From Dokdonella sp. (GTDB taxonomy: Bacteria; Pseudomonadota; Gammaproteobacteria; Xanthomonadales; Rhodanobacteraceae), in the NCBI GenBank assembly GCA_024707225.1, contig JANQAE010000002.1, positions 372,001 through 436,000 on the forward strand: a stretch of 64,000 nt of DNA, read 5' to 3'. The notes under the pieces are model-generated. The model did no database searches, was not told the origin of the DNA, and saw nothing but the letters and a program-made list of their open reading frames with translations. The position numbers were made by a program, and so were the translations under genes. Below are positions 17,784 through 26,367 of this stretch, piece by piece; positions within the stretch are counted from its first letter, which is position 1, and each line of letters begins with the position of its first letter.

Positions 17784-18355
17784 CGCGACTCCAGCAGGTT
17801 CGCCAGCTGCGCACGCGCCTGAAACCACAGCCGCTGCACCGTGCGTACCGAGACGCCGGCGGCGTCTGCCGTCTCGGTCTCGCTCATGCCGGCGAAGAAG
17901 CGGCACTCGACCACCCGCACCAGCGCTTCGTTCTCTTCGGCCAGCACGTTCAGGGCCTGATCGAGCGCGATGAAGCCCAGGCTCTCGGCGTCGGCACGCG
18001 TGTCCAGTTCGCGCAGGTCCACGCGCTGCCACTGGCCGCCGCGCTTGACGGTCAGACGCTCGCGCGCGTAGCTGCACATGACCTGCCGCATGATCTTGGC
18101 GCTGAGCGCGAAGAAATGCCGGCGGCTCTCCGGAACGCCGCCGGCATCGCTGAAACGCAGATACCACTCGTTGAGGAGGCCGGTGGTGTTGAGCGTGGGC
18201 ACCGTCGCTTCGCGTGCCAGCATGCGATGGGCCAGGCGCTTGAGGTCTCCGTACGTGCACTGCAGCAGATGCGCCCAGGCGTCGCGCTCGCCGTCGCGCG
18301 CCTGCCGGAGCAGGCGCGTGATGTCTTCTTCGTCACGCCCGGGCGCCCTGCTCAT
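17780..18355 (-). CDS. ECF-type sigma factor (Sig-70_X6/ECF subfamily paired with kinase)
   Basis: A 191-residue sigma-70 family protein of the type usually located beside PknB-like kinases. Region 2 is seen in LLQCTYGDLKRLAHRMLAR and SRRHFFALSAKIMRQVMCSYARERLTVKRGG. Region 4 with its HTH is VVECRFFAGMSETETADAAGVSVRTVQRLWFQARAQL. The start at 18355 overlaps the stop of the upstream exported-protein gene, and its own stop overlaps the kinase start, both as ATGA. The three genes thus form one tightly coupled transcript. No anti-sigma factor is visible, so control may depend on the kinase. Its target promoters are unknown. Confidence 0.9.
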   Translation of the reverse strand: MSRAPGRDEEDITRLLRQARDGERDAWAHLLQCTYGDLKRLAHRMLAREATVPTLNTTGLLNEWYLRFSDAGGVPESRRHFFALSAKIMRQVMCSYARERLTVKRGGQWQRVDLRELDTRADAESLGFIALDQALNVLAEENEALVRVVECRFFAGMSETETADAAGVSVRTVQRLWFQARAQLANLLESR

Positions 18356-19749
18356 CGGCCCGCTGCGCCGCCGGCCGCGGGCCGCTGCGCCCGTTCGCTC
18401 AGGTGCACGCTCATGACCAGGCCGTTGCTGGTGTGAAAGCGGGTGGTCGACCAGTCGGTCGGCTCGGACGGCATCACCGGGCACTGGCTGGCGACGTAGC
18501 TGGGACGCGACTGCGCTGCGGCATTGGTGCCGATCAGGAACTCGAAGACGCCGCGGGGAAGTTCGATCTGCACGACCAGGTCCTGGCTGGCGGGGTCTTC
18601 GATCACGGCCGGCGTGCGCACGTTGCGCACGAACTGCCGCTCGTTGCCGGACACGGCCATCCGTCCGCTGCCGATCGGCGTCATGTTGGCATAGGTCAGC
18701 GGCGCGCCGTGCGCGATGCTGAACAGCGTGACCGGCAGGCTGCCGACGGTACCGGCGCGATCGATGCCGATGTCGACGCTGTCGATGTCGACGATGCCGC
18801 TCAATCCGTGGTCGCCGGCCAGTTCGAAGCGGCGCAGGTAGAAGTTCGACTCGGCGATCTCCCCGCATGCCGCGTCCTCAATCGGCTCGACCAGGGCGGG
18901 ATCGGCGTTCTGGGTGATCGCGATGGTGCCGGCGGCCGGGCCGGCGTCGAAGGCTTCGGCGAACAGCGCGTCGTCGAGCGCCGGGCCGGGGAACGGGCAG
19001 TTGCCGGCGCCGGCGAGCTCGACCGAGTCGACCGAGACCAGCACGCCGTTGTTCAGGCCGGGCCAGTAGCCGACGTTGGGGACGTGATAGTGAAACGCCA
19101 CGCGGCCCTCGCCGGCCTTTGGCAGCACGACGTCGTAGCGGGCCCAGAAAGTCGGGTATCCGTAGGCCGGCTCCGTTCCGTCGCCGCCCTGGGTCGGGTA
19201 CAGCATCGGGTTGATCACCAGGAGTTCTTCGGTGAAGTCGCCCAGATCGTCCGGGCCGCTGCCGACCGAGTCGCACGCGCCGCTGCTGCAGGCGCGCACG
19301 TACAGACGATCGCCGAGCGGCATCGGCGTGTACACCGAGCGCGTCCAGAACGACAGCCGCGCGCCGGGTCGGAACTGGATCGTCGGCGTCAGCGTCCAGG
19401 CGCTGGCGGTGTGTTCCTCGCCGGCCACGCCGATCGCGTTGACCAGAATGCGCGAGTACGGACTGCCGCGATGCGCGCCGAACGTCAGGAAGTCGGCCGC
19501 CCCTGCCTCGGCGGTCACCGCGTCCCACAGCACGGTCGGTTCGAAACCGTTGGGAATGCCCTCGCTGGTGTTGAAGCGGGTCCAGCCGCCGCCGTCGTAG
19601 AGCGCCGGAATGTCCTCGAAGTTCTCGGTGCAGGCCGCCGGTGCCGGCGATTGCGCCGACGCCGGCGACGTACAGACCACCGCGGCGATCGTCACGACGG
19701 CCCGGGCGGCCGACAGCAGGGCGGAACAGGTCACGGCGCGCGTCTTCAT
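18352..19749 (-). CDS. Exported choice-of-anchor J domain protein, first gene of a sigma/kinase operon
   Basis: A 465-residue exported protein. A signal peptide ends near ASAQS (about residue 33). Residues 40-245 form a jelly-roll-like choice-of-anchor J domain, recognisable from TENFEDIPALYDGGGWTRFN, PGARLSFWTRSVYT and VAFHYHVPNVGY. The second half is a beta-rich domain with NFYLRRFELAGDHGLSG and regular strands. It lacks the IFxxGFE ending of other exported proteins here, although DDALFAEAFDAG occurs mid-protein at the domain boundary. The last codon overlaps the sigma factor start. Such coupling suggests the exported protein is either the main target of, or a sensor for, the module; which one cannot be decided from sequence. 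Confidence 0.75.
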   Translation of the reverse strand: MKTRAVTCSALLSAARAVVTIAAVVCTSPASAQSPAPAACTENFEDIPALYDGGGWTRFNTSEGIPNGFEPTVLWDAVTAEAGAADFLTFGAHRGSPYSRILVNAIGVAGEEHTASAWTLTPTIQFRPGARLSFWTRSVYTPMPLGDRLYVRACSSGACDSVGSGPDDLGDFTEELLVINPMLYPTQGGDGTEPAYGYPTFWARYDVVLPKAGEGRVAFHYHVPNVGYWPGLNNGVLVSVDSVELAGAGNCPFPGPALDDALFAEAFDAGPAAGTIAITQNADPALVEPIEDAACGEIAESNFYLRRFELAGDHGLSGIVDIDSVDIGIDRAGTVGSLPVTLFSIAHGAPLTYANMTPIGSGRMAVSGNERQFVRNVRTPAVIEDPASQDLVVQIELPRGVFEFLIGTNAAAQSRPSYVASQCPVMPSEPTDWSTTRFHTSNGLVMSVHLSERAQRPAAGGAAGR

Positions 19750-19806
19750 GTAAACCCCTCTGGTGGATGGCGGCGGCCCGCGCGACGGCGGGACTTCCCA
19801 TCAATA

Positions 19807-19830
19807 GGCGGATTTTCGGAAAAACCCGCC
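19807..19830. repeat. AT-rich-cored inverted repeat between two minus-strand genes
   Basis: GGCGG at 19807-19811 pairs with CCGCC at 19826-19830, and TTTT pairs with AAAA inside, with one mismatch. It sits just past the regulator gene stop at 19862 and could end that transcript, though no U-run follows the stem. Confidence 0.3.
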
Positions 19831-19861
19831 ACGCGTTCGAATCGCCCGTCGCGACCGCCGG

Positions 19862-20950
19862 TCAGGGACCGGCGCCACGGGCAGGGACCGCAAATGCCTC
19901 GGCCAGCGTCTGCACCTCGCCGCAGCGGCTCGCGTCGTAGCCGGGCAGGCGGTCGAGCTCGGCGCGGAACGCAGGGCTGCGCAGCACCTCGACCAGGCCG
20001 GCCAGCGGCGCGCGCGGCAGCAGGTCGCCGTCGCACAGGAAGAAGTAGTGCTCGGACAGGATCGGGATGAAGTCCAGTCCGTAGCGGCGCGCCGGCGGTT
20101 CCAGGCCGAAGCCGGCATCGGCCAGACCGCTGGCGACGTAGGCCGCGACCGCCGCATGCGTCAGTTCCTCGACGTCGCAGCCGTGGATGCGCGCGATGTC
20201 GAGGCCCTCGCGTGCGAGCAGGCGTTCGAGCAGCAGGCGCGTGCCCGAGCCGGGCTGGCGGTGGATGAAGCGCAGGTCCGGACGCAGCAGGTCGGCCAGG
20301 GCGCCGACGCGCTTGGGATTGCCCGATGCGAGCACGATGCCCTGGCGCCGCACCGCCAGATGAACGACGCGATCGCGCTGCGGATCGAGCCGGCCGCGGT
20401 AGTGGTCGAGCAGCTCGCGTTGCATCGGGCCGATCGGCAGATGCAGGCCGGCCAGATCGCAGGCGCCGGCGCGCAGCGCCGCCAGTGCGTCGTCGGGGCT
20501 GCGGTACTTGAGGTCCAGCGGCGTGCCGGCCTCGGCCAGGAAGCGGCGCAGGGCCTCCACGCCGAAGCCGTGCGAGGCGTGCATCCGCAGCGGCGCGGCC
20601 GGATCGGCCAGCGTGCGTTCGAGCTCGATGCCGATCTCGGCGGCGAGGCTCTCGAGCATCGGCGAGAGCCGGTCGGCGATGCGCCGGTCGGCCCAGACCA
20701 GCCGTTCGCCGAATCCGGTCAGGCGTGCGCCGCGGCCGCGCGTGGGCACCAGCAGCGGCGCGCCGAGCTGGCTCGTGGCCTGTTGCAGCAGGCCCCAGGC
20801 ATAGCGGTACGACAGGCCGCAGGCCCGGCACGCGGCCGCCAGCGAGCCGTGCTCGTGTACCGCGCCGAGCAGGCCGATCAGATGGCCGGGCAGCGGCTGG
20901 CCGCCGCGGATGCGCAGCGTCCAGTCCGGACGGATGTCGATCTCGAACAT
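19862..20950 (-). CDS. ModE-like HTH plus substrate-binding domain regulator of the fds operon
   Basis: A 362-residue one-component regulator. The N-terminal winged helix (about 20-85) reads LLGAVHEHGSLAAACRACGLSYRYAWGLLQ, the LysR/ModE-type HTH. Residues 115-350 form a periplasmic-binding-protein-like domain (LRMHASHGFGVEALRRFL, FIHRQPGSGTRLLLERLL, LDFIPILSEHYFFLCD) of the molybdate/tungstate-type PBP group. It is divergent from fdsGBA, which encode a molybdenum formate dehydrogenase. Control by formate, molybdate or a related oxyanion is therefore the likely role. A perfect 18-bp palindrome lies 24 bp upstream of its start codon. The HTH and PBP calls are firm; the ligand is inferred. Confidence 0.85.
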   Translation of the reverse strand: MFEIDIRPDWTLRIRGGQPLPGHLIGLLGAVHEHGSLAAACRACGLSYRYAWGLLQQATSQLGAPLLVPTRGRGARLTGFGERLVWADRRIADRLSPMLESLAAEIGIELERTLADPAAPLRMHASHGFGVEALRRFLAEAGTPLDLKYRSPDDALAALRAGACDLAGLHLPIGPMQRELLDHYRGRLDPQRDRVVHLAVRRQGIVLASGNPKRVGALADLLRPDLRFIHRQPGSGTRLLLERLLAREGLDIARIHGCDVEELTHAAVAAYVASGLADAGFGLEPPARRYGLDFIPILSEHYFFLCDGDLLPRAPLAGLVEVLRSPAFRAELDRLPGYDASRCGEVQTLAEAFAVPARGAGP

Positions 20951-20973
20951 GGCAATCCCGGCACGCCGGTAAA

Positions 20974-20991
20974 TAGGCTATCGATAGCCTA
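20974..20991. promoter_or_regulatory. Perfect 18-bp palindrome, likely operator of the fds regulator
   Basis: TAGGCTATCGATAGCCTA is a perfect palindrome in an AT-richer patch of the divergent fds promoter region. It is close to the regulator start (20950) and about 186 bp upstream of fdsG. A TATATT hexamer at 21068-21073 could be the fdsG -10 element without a good -35, consistent with activator dependence. Confidence 0.6.
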
Positions 20992-21176
20992 ATACTAGAC
21001 GATCCGGCGATTGAAAAGCGGCGCCGATGCGGTACCCTGGCCAGATCCCGATAAGCTGCGCACAACATATATTCGGGCCATTGCCAGCCGCTGGGAGGAT
21101 CCATGGCCAGCCACGTCCATTGCCGCGGCGCCTGCGCGCATCGCGGTGCTTCCGCCGCCGCCCGCCGGAGGGCCGC

Positions 21177-21686
21177 ATGAGCCTGGCCGTCGCCGACACG
21201 GGGGCCGCCGCGCCGCTGTCCGCGGCCGACCAGGCCCAGGTACTGGCCGTGGTCGAGCGCCTGCGCGACCTGCCCGGCGCCCTGCTGCCGATCCTGCACG
21301 CGATCCAGGACGCGCTCGGCCACGTGCCGGCCGCGGCGGTGCCGATCGTCGCGCAGGGCCTGAATCTCAGCCGCGCCGAGGTGCACGGCGTGATCAGCTT
21401 CTATCACCATTTCAGGTCCGAGCCGCCGGGCCGCCACGTGCTGCAGCTGTGCCGCGCCGAGGCCTGCCAGGCGATGGGCGCGCGCGCGCTGGAACACCGT
21501 CTGCGCGAGCGCCTGCGGATCGGCTTTCACGAGACCACGGCCGACGGCGCGGTGACGCTCGAGCCGGTCTACTGCCTCGGCAACTGCGCCTGTGCGCCCT
21601 CGGCGATGCTCGACGGCGAGGTCCGCGGGCGCCTCGGCGCCGATGCGCTCGACCAGTGGCTCGACGACTGCGGGGTGGCGCGATGA
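21177..21686 (+). CDS. fdsG: NAD-dependent formate dehydrogenase gamma subunit (NuoE-like)
   Basis: A 169-residue subunit homologous to NuoE of complex I. It binds one [2Fe-2S] cluster through Cys92, Cys97, Cys133 and Cys137 (LCRAEACQ and [11 protein letters not shown]). It relays electrons between the molybdenum subunit FdsA and the flavin subunit FdsB in the soluble, cytoplasmic formate dehydrogenase. The N-terminal helices ([42 protein letters not shown]) are typical. The start at 21177 has CGGAGG upstream. Its stop overlaps the fdsB start by 4 nt. Confidence 0.95.
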   Translation: MSLAVADTGAAAPLSAADQAQVLAVVERLRDLPGALLPILHAIQDALGHVPAAAVPIVAQGLNLSRAEVHGVISFYHHFRSEPPGRHVLQLCRAEACQAMGARALEHRLRERLRIGFHETTADGAVTLEPVYCLGNCACAPSAMLDGEVRGRLGADALDQWLDDCGVAR

Positions 21687-23251
21687 ACGCTTCACCGACG
21701 CCGGTTCGCGTCTACGTACCGCTCGACACCAGCGCGCGCGCGGTCGGCGCCGACGCGGTCGCGCGCGCGATCGCCGCCGAGGCCGAGCGGCGCGGCCTGC
21801 CGCTGACCGTGGTCCGCAATGGTTCGCGCGGGATGTTCTGGCTCGAGCCGCTGGTCGAGGTCGAGGCCCCGGCCGGCCGGATCGGCTACGGGCCGGTCGC
21901 CGTCGCCGACGTGCCGGCGTTGTTCGAGGCAGGCTTTCTCGCCGGCGGTGCGCATCGCCTGCGCGTCGGCGCGGTCGCCGAGCTGGCGTATTTCCGCAAC
22001 CAGGAGCGCCTGTGCTTCTCGCGGATCGGCACGATCGATCCGCTCGACCTCGAGGACTATCGTGCGCACGGCGGCTGGGCCGGCCTCGAACGCGCGCTGG
22101 CGATGGACGGCGCGGCGATCGTGCAGGCCGTGCTCGACTCGGGTCTGCGCGGCCGCGGCGGCGCGGCGTTTCCGGCCGGCATCAAGTGGAAGACCGTGCT
22201 CGGCGCCGAGGCCGGGCAGAAGTACATCGTCTGCAATGCCGACGAGGGCGACTCGGGCACGTTCTCCGACCGCATGATCTTCGAGGGCGATCCGTACCGC
22301 CTGATCGAGGGCATGGCGATCGCCGGCCTCGCGGTCGGCGCGACGCAGGGCTACGTCTATCTGCGCAGCGAATACCCGCTCGCATTCGCGCTGTTTCGCG
22401 AGGCGATCGACCGCGCGCGCGCCGCCGGCTGGATCGGTGCGGACGTATGCGGCAGTGGCCGCAGGTTCGAGCTCGACGTGCGCATGGGTGCCGGCGCCTA
22501 CGTCTGCGGTGAGGAGACCTCGCTGCTCGAGAGCCTCGAGGGCAAGCGCGGCCAGGTCCGCTTCAAGCCGCCGCTGCCGGCGCTCAAGGGCCTGTTCGGC
22601 CGGCCGACCGTCATCAACAACGTCATCACGCTGGCCTCGGTGCCGGACATCCTCGCGCACGGCGCCGAGTGGTATCGCGACTACGGCGTCGGCCGCTCAC
22701 GCGGCACGCTGCCGCTGCAGCTCGGCGGCAACATCCGCTACGGCGGCCTGATCGAGAAGGCGTTCGGCCTGACCCTGCGCGAGCTGCTCTACGACTACGG
22801 CGGCGGCTCGGCCAGCGGCCGGCCGATCCGCGCGGTGCAGGTCGGCGGTCCGCTCGGCGCGTATCTGCCCGAATCGCAGTTCGACACTCCGATCGACTAC
22901 GAGGCGTTCGCGGCGATCGGCGCGATGCTCGGCCACGGCGGCATCGTCGTCTTCGACGACACGGTCGACATGGCCGAGCAGGCGCGCTTCGCGATGGAGT
23001 TCTGCGCGATCGAGTCCTGCGGCAAGTGCACGCCGTGCCGGATCGGCTCGACGCGCGGCGTGGAGGTGGTCGCCAGGATCCAGGCCGCGCGCGAGGTCGA
23101 GCGCAACACGGCGCTGCTGCGCAGCCTCTGCGACACGATGCTCAACGGTTCGCTGTGCGCGCTCGGCGGCCTGACGCCGTATCCGGTGCTCAGCGCGCTC
23201 AACCATTTCCCCGAGGATTTCCGGCCGCGCGATCACGCGCAGGTCGCCTGA
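21683..23251 (+). CDS. fdsB: NAD-dependent formate dehydrogenase beta subunit (NuoF-like)
   Basis: A 522-residue flavoprotein subunit that passes electrons from the enzyme to NAD+. The N-terminal ~120 residues are a thioredoxin-like extension. The NuoF core includes the NADH/FMN segment [33 protein letters not shown] and [20 protein letters not shown] [4Fe-4S] cluster is bound by Cys446, Cys449 and Cys452 ([16 protein letters not shown]) plus a downstream Cys in NGSLCALGG. It starts within the end of fdsG, and fdsA follows after 54 bp. The length and motifs match FdsB of soluble FDHs. Confidence 0.95.
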   Translation: MNASPTPVRVYVPLDTSARAVGADAVARAIAAEAERRGLPLTVVRNGSRGMFWLEPLVEVEAPAGRIGYGPVAVADVPALFEAGFLAGGAHRLRVGAVAELAYFRNQERLCFSRIGTIDPLDLEDYRAHGGWAGLERALAMDGAAIVQAVLDSGLRGRGGAAFPAGIKWKTVLGAEAGQKYIVCNADEGDSGTFSDRMIFEGDPYRLIEGMAIAGLAVGATQGYVYLRSEYPLAFALFREAIDRARAAGWIGADVCGSGRRFELDVRMGAGAYVCGEETSLLESLEGKRGQVRFKPPLPALKGLFGRPTVINNVITLASVPDILAHGAEWYRDYGVGRSRGTLPLQLGGNIRYGGLIEKAFGLTLRELLYDYGGGSASGRPIRAVQVGGPLGAYLPESQFDTPIDYEAFAAIGAMLGHGGIVVFDDTVDMAEQARFAMEFCAIESCGKCTPCRIGSTRGVEVVARIQAAREVERNTALLRSLCDTMLNGSLCALGGLTPYPVLSALNHFPEDFRPRDHAQVA

Positions 23252-23305
23252 CGGCGCGCCGGCCGGTCGCGGCCGGCCGGTGCGCGCAGCAGCGAGGTTC
23301 ACGCC

Positions 23306-26245
23306 ATGCGTTCGATAGCCGAAGCCGATTACGGCACCCCCGCCATCCAGCTCCTGTCGAGCCTCAAGCCGGTGCGGCTCGAGATCGACGGCGTCGCCGT
23401 CAGCGTGCCGCCGGGTACCTCGGTGATGCGCGCCGCCGCGCAGAGCGGCATCGCGATCCCGAAGCTGTGCGCGACCGATACGCTCGAGGCCTTCGGCTCG
23501 TGCCGGCTGTGCCTGGTCGAGATCGAAGGCATGCGCGGCTATCCGGCCTCGTGCACGACGCCGGTCGCCGAGGGCATGAAGGTCGCGACACAGACGCCGA
23601 AGCTCGGCGAGATGCGCCGCGGTGTGATGGAGCTGTACATCTCCGACCATCCGCTGGACTGCCTGACCTGTCCGGCCAACGGTCATTGCGAGCTGCAGGA
23701 CATGGCCGGCGTGGTCGGCCTGCGCGAGGTCCGCTACGGCTACGACGGCGCCAACCACGTCCAGCCCTACGTGGCCGCGGACGGCGCGATCTCCGGCCAC
23801 GGCGCCGCGACGGCGCTGGTCGCCAATCCGCTGTACGTCGCCAAGGACGAGACCAATCCGTACTTCACGTTCGATCCGTCCAAGTGCATCGTCTGCTCGC
23901 GCTGCGTGCGCGCCTGCGAGGAGCAGCAGGGCACGTTCGCGCTGACGATCCAGGGCCGCGGCTTCGATTCGAAGGTCGCCGCCAGCCAGGACGATCCGTT
24001 CCTCGCGTCCGAATGCGTGTCCTGCGGCGCCTGCGTGCAGGCCTGCCCGACCGCGACCCTGTCGGAGAAATCGCTGATCGCGCTCGGCCAGGCCGAGCAC
24101 AGCACGGTCACGACCTGCGCCTACTGCGGCGTGGGCTGCTCGTTCCGCGCCGAGATGAAGGGCGAGGAGGTCGTGCGCATGGTGCCGGACGTCGACGGCA
24201 AGGCCAATCACGGCCATTCCTGCGTCAAGGGCCGCTTCGCGTTCGGCTACGCGACGCATCCGGACCGCATCACGACGCCGATGATCCGCGAGAAGATCAC
24301 CGATCCGTGGCGCGTGGTGTCGTGGGAGGAGGCGATCGCGCACACCGCGCGCGAGTTCCGCCGCATCCAGGCCGCCTATGGCCGCGACGCGGTCGGCGGC
24401 ATCACCTCCTCGCGCTGCACGAACGAGGAGACCTACCTCGTGCAGAAGCTGGTGCGCGCCGGATTCGGCAACAACAACGTCGACACCTGCGCGCGCGTGT
24501 GCCATTCGCCGACCGGCTACGGGCTCAAGCAGACGCTCGGCGAGTCGGCCGGCACGCAGGACTTCGACTCGGTCATGGACGCCGACGTGATCATGGTGAT
24601 CGGCGCCAATCCGACCGACGGCCATCCGGTGTTCGGCTCGCAGATGAAGCGCCGGCTGCGCCAGGGTGCGCGGCTGATCGTCGTCGATCCGCGCCGCATC
24701 GACCTGGTGCGCACGCCGCACGTCAAGGCCGACTACCACCTCAAGCTCAAGCCCGGCACCAACGTCGCGCTGCTGACCGCGCTGGCGCACGTGATCGTCA
24801 CCGAAGGCCTGGTCGACGAGGCCTTCGTCGCGCTGCGCTGCGAGACCGATGCGTTCGACAAGTGGCGCCGGTTCGTCGCCGATCCGCGCCATTCGCCCGA
24901 GGTCAGCGAGGCCGATACCGGCGTGCCGGCGGCGCTGGTGCGCGGCGCCGCGCGCCTGTTCGCGACCGGCGGCAACGCGGCGATCTATTACGGCCTCGGC
25001 GTCACCGAGCACTCGCAGGGCTCGACCTCGGTCATGGCGATCGCGAACCTCGCGATGGCGACCGGCAACGTCGGCCGCCGCGGCGTCGGCGTCAACCCGC
25101 TGCGCGGCCAGAACAACGTGCAGGGCTCGTGCGACATGGGCTCGTTCCCGCACGAGCTGCCGGGCTACCGCCACGTCTCGGACGGCTCGACGCGTGCGCT
25201 GTTCGAGTCGGCCTGGGGCGTGACGCTGCATCACGAGCCGGGCCTGCGCATTCCGAACATGTTCGAGGCCGCGCTCGACGGCGAGTTCAAGGGCCTCTAC
25301 ATCGAAGGCGAGGACATCGCGCAGAGCGATCCGAACACGCAGCACGTCACCGCCGCGCTGACCGCGATGGAATGCATCGTCGTGCAGGACCTGTTCCTCA
25401 ACGAGACCGCGAAGTTCGCGCACGTCTTCCTGCCCGGCTCCTCGTTCCTCGAGAAGGACGGCACGTTCACCAACGCCGAGCGGCGCATCTCGCGCGTGCG
25501 GCGCGTCATGAGGCCCAAGGCCGGCTATGCCGACTGGGAGATCACGCAGCTGCTCGCCAATGCGCTCGGCTACCCGATGGACTACCGCCATCCGTCCGAA
25601 ATCATGGACGAGATCGCGCGGCTGACGCCGACGTTCCACGGCGTCAGCTACGCCAAGCTCGATCGCGAGGGCAGCGTGCAGTGGCCGTGCAACGAGACCG
25701 CGCCGGACGGCACGCCGACGATGCACATCGACCAGTTCGTGCGCGGCAAGGGCAAGTTCATGCTGACCGAGTACGTGCCGACCGCCGAGAAGGTCAACGC
25801 GAAGTTCCCGCTGATCCTGACCACCGGCCGCATCCTCAGCCAGTACAACGTCGGCGCGCAGACGCGCCGTACCGCCAACAACACCTGGCACGCCGAAGAC
25901 CGGCTCGAGCTGCATCCGCACGACGCCGAGCAGCGCGGCATCGCCGAGGGCGACTGGGTCGGCATCGAGAGCCGCGCCGGCGAGACCGTGCTGCGCGCGA
26001 CGATCAGCGACCGCATGCAGCCGGGCGTCGTCTACACGACGTTCCACTTCCCGTTCTCGGGCGCCAACGTGATCACGACCGAGAACTCGGACTGGGCGAC
26101 CAACTGTCCCGAGTACAAGGTCACCGCGGTCGAGGTCACGCGCGTCAGCCAGCCCTCGGAGTGGCAGCAACGCTATCGCGCCTTCAGCGAGCAGCAGCAG
26201 GCGCTGCTGCGCGAACGGCGCAAGGAAGCCGCACCGGCACGCTGA
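23306..26245 (+). CDS. fdsA: NAD-dependent formate dehydrogenase alpha subunit (Mo-bisMGD, NuoG-like N-terminus)
   Basis: A 979-residue catalytic subunit that oxidises formate to CO2. The N-terminal [2Fe-2S] ligands are Cys55, Cys66, Cys69 and Cys83. A NuoG-type His-Cys cluster follows (His115, Cys119, Cys122, Cys128 in DHPLDCLTCPANGHCE). Two ferredoxin-type [4Fe-4S] motifs come next (CIVCSRCVRACEE, CVSCGACVQACPT), then the molybdopterin-proximal cluster (CAYCGVGCSF). The molybdenum ligand is Cys399 followed by His400 in RVCHSPT, so this is a cysteine rather than selenocysteine enzyme. The gene is intact, and the length fits FdsA (about 960-980). The partners fdhD and fdsD lie 5 kb downstream instead of directly following. 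Confidence 0.96.
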   Translation: MRSIAEADYGTPAIQLLSSLKPVRLEIDGVAVSVPPGTSVMRAAAQSGIAIPKLCATDTLEAFGSCRLCLVEIEGMRGYPASCTTPVAEGMKVATQTPKLGEMRRGVMELYISDHPLDCLTCPANGHCELQDMAGVVGLREVRYGYDGANHVQPYVAADGAISGHGAATALVANPLYVAKDETNPYFTFDPSKCIVCSRCVRACEEQQGTFALTIQGRGFDSKVAASQDDPFLASECVSCGACVQACPTATLSEKSLIALGQAEHSTVTTCAYCGVGCSFRAEMKGEEVVRMVPDVDGKANHGHSCVKGRFAFGYATHPDRITTPMIREKITDPWRVVSWEEAIAHTAREFRRIQAAYGRDAVGGITSSRCTNEETYLVQKLVRAGFGNNNVDTCARVCHSPTGYGLKQTLGESAGTQDFDSVMDADVIMVIGANPTDGHPVFGSQMKRRLRQGARLIVVDPRRIDLVRTPHVKADYHLKLKPGTNVALLTALAHVIVTEGLVDEAFVALRCETDAFDKWRRFVADPRHSPEVSEADTGVPAALVRGAARLFATGGNAAIYYGLGVTEHSQGSTSVMAIANLAMATGNVGRRGVGVNPLRGQNNVQGSCDMGSFPHELPGYRHVSDGSTRALFESAWGVTLHHEPGLRIPNMFEAALDGEFKGLYIEGEDIAQSDPNTQHVTAALTAMECIVVQDLFLNETAKFAHVFLPGSSFLEKDGTFTNAERRISRVRRVMRPKAGYADWEITQLLANALGYPMDYRHPSEIMDEIARLTPTFHGVSYAKLDREGSVQWPCNETAPDGTPTMHIDQFVRGKGKFMLTEYVPTAEKVNAKFPLILTTGRILSQYNVGAQTRRTANNTWHAEDRLELHPHDAEQRGIAEGDWVGIESRAGETVLRATISDRMQPGVVYTTFHFPFSGANVITTENSDWATNCPEYKVTAVEVTRVSQPSEWQQRYRAFSEQQQALLRERRKEAAPAR

Positions 26246-26275
26246 GGCGCCGCCGCGCCAGCGGGCTGCCGCGCC

Positions 26276-26296
26276 GCCGGCCCGAATCGGGCCGGC
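26276..26296. terminator. Hairpin between convergent fdsA and kinase genes
   Basis: GCCGGCCCGA and TCGGGCCGGC form a 10-bp GC-rich stem around a single base (or a slightly shorter stem with a 3-5 nt loop). It has no U-tract, but its place between convergent stops suggests a transcription-ending or processing element. Confidence 0.45.
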
Positions 26297-26367
26297 CGGC
26301 GCTCGATCGCGGAACGACGGGTGCACACCTGCCCAAGCCGGCGCTTCGCATCGCGACGGCGTGCCGT

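Noticed and set aside
22697-26245. A very long open frame on the minus strand across the fds genes, continuous with the kinase frame
   Set aside because: It is antisense to intact, motif-rich fdsB and fdsA. Its translation is Arg-, Asp- and Ala-rich with no domain. It is a GC-bias shadow and only shows that the kinase lacks its normal stop.
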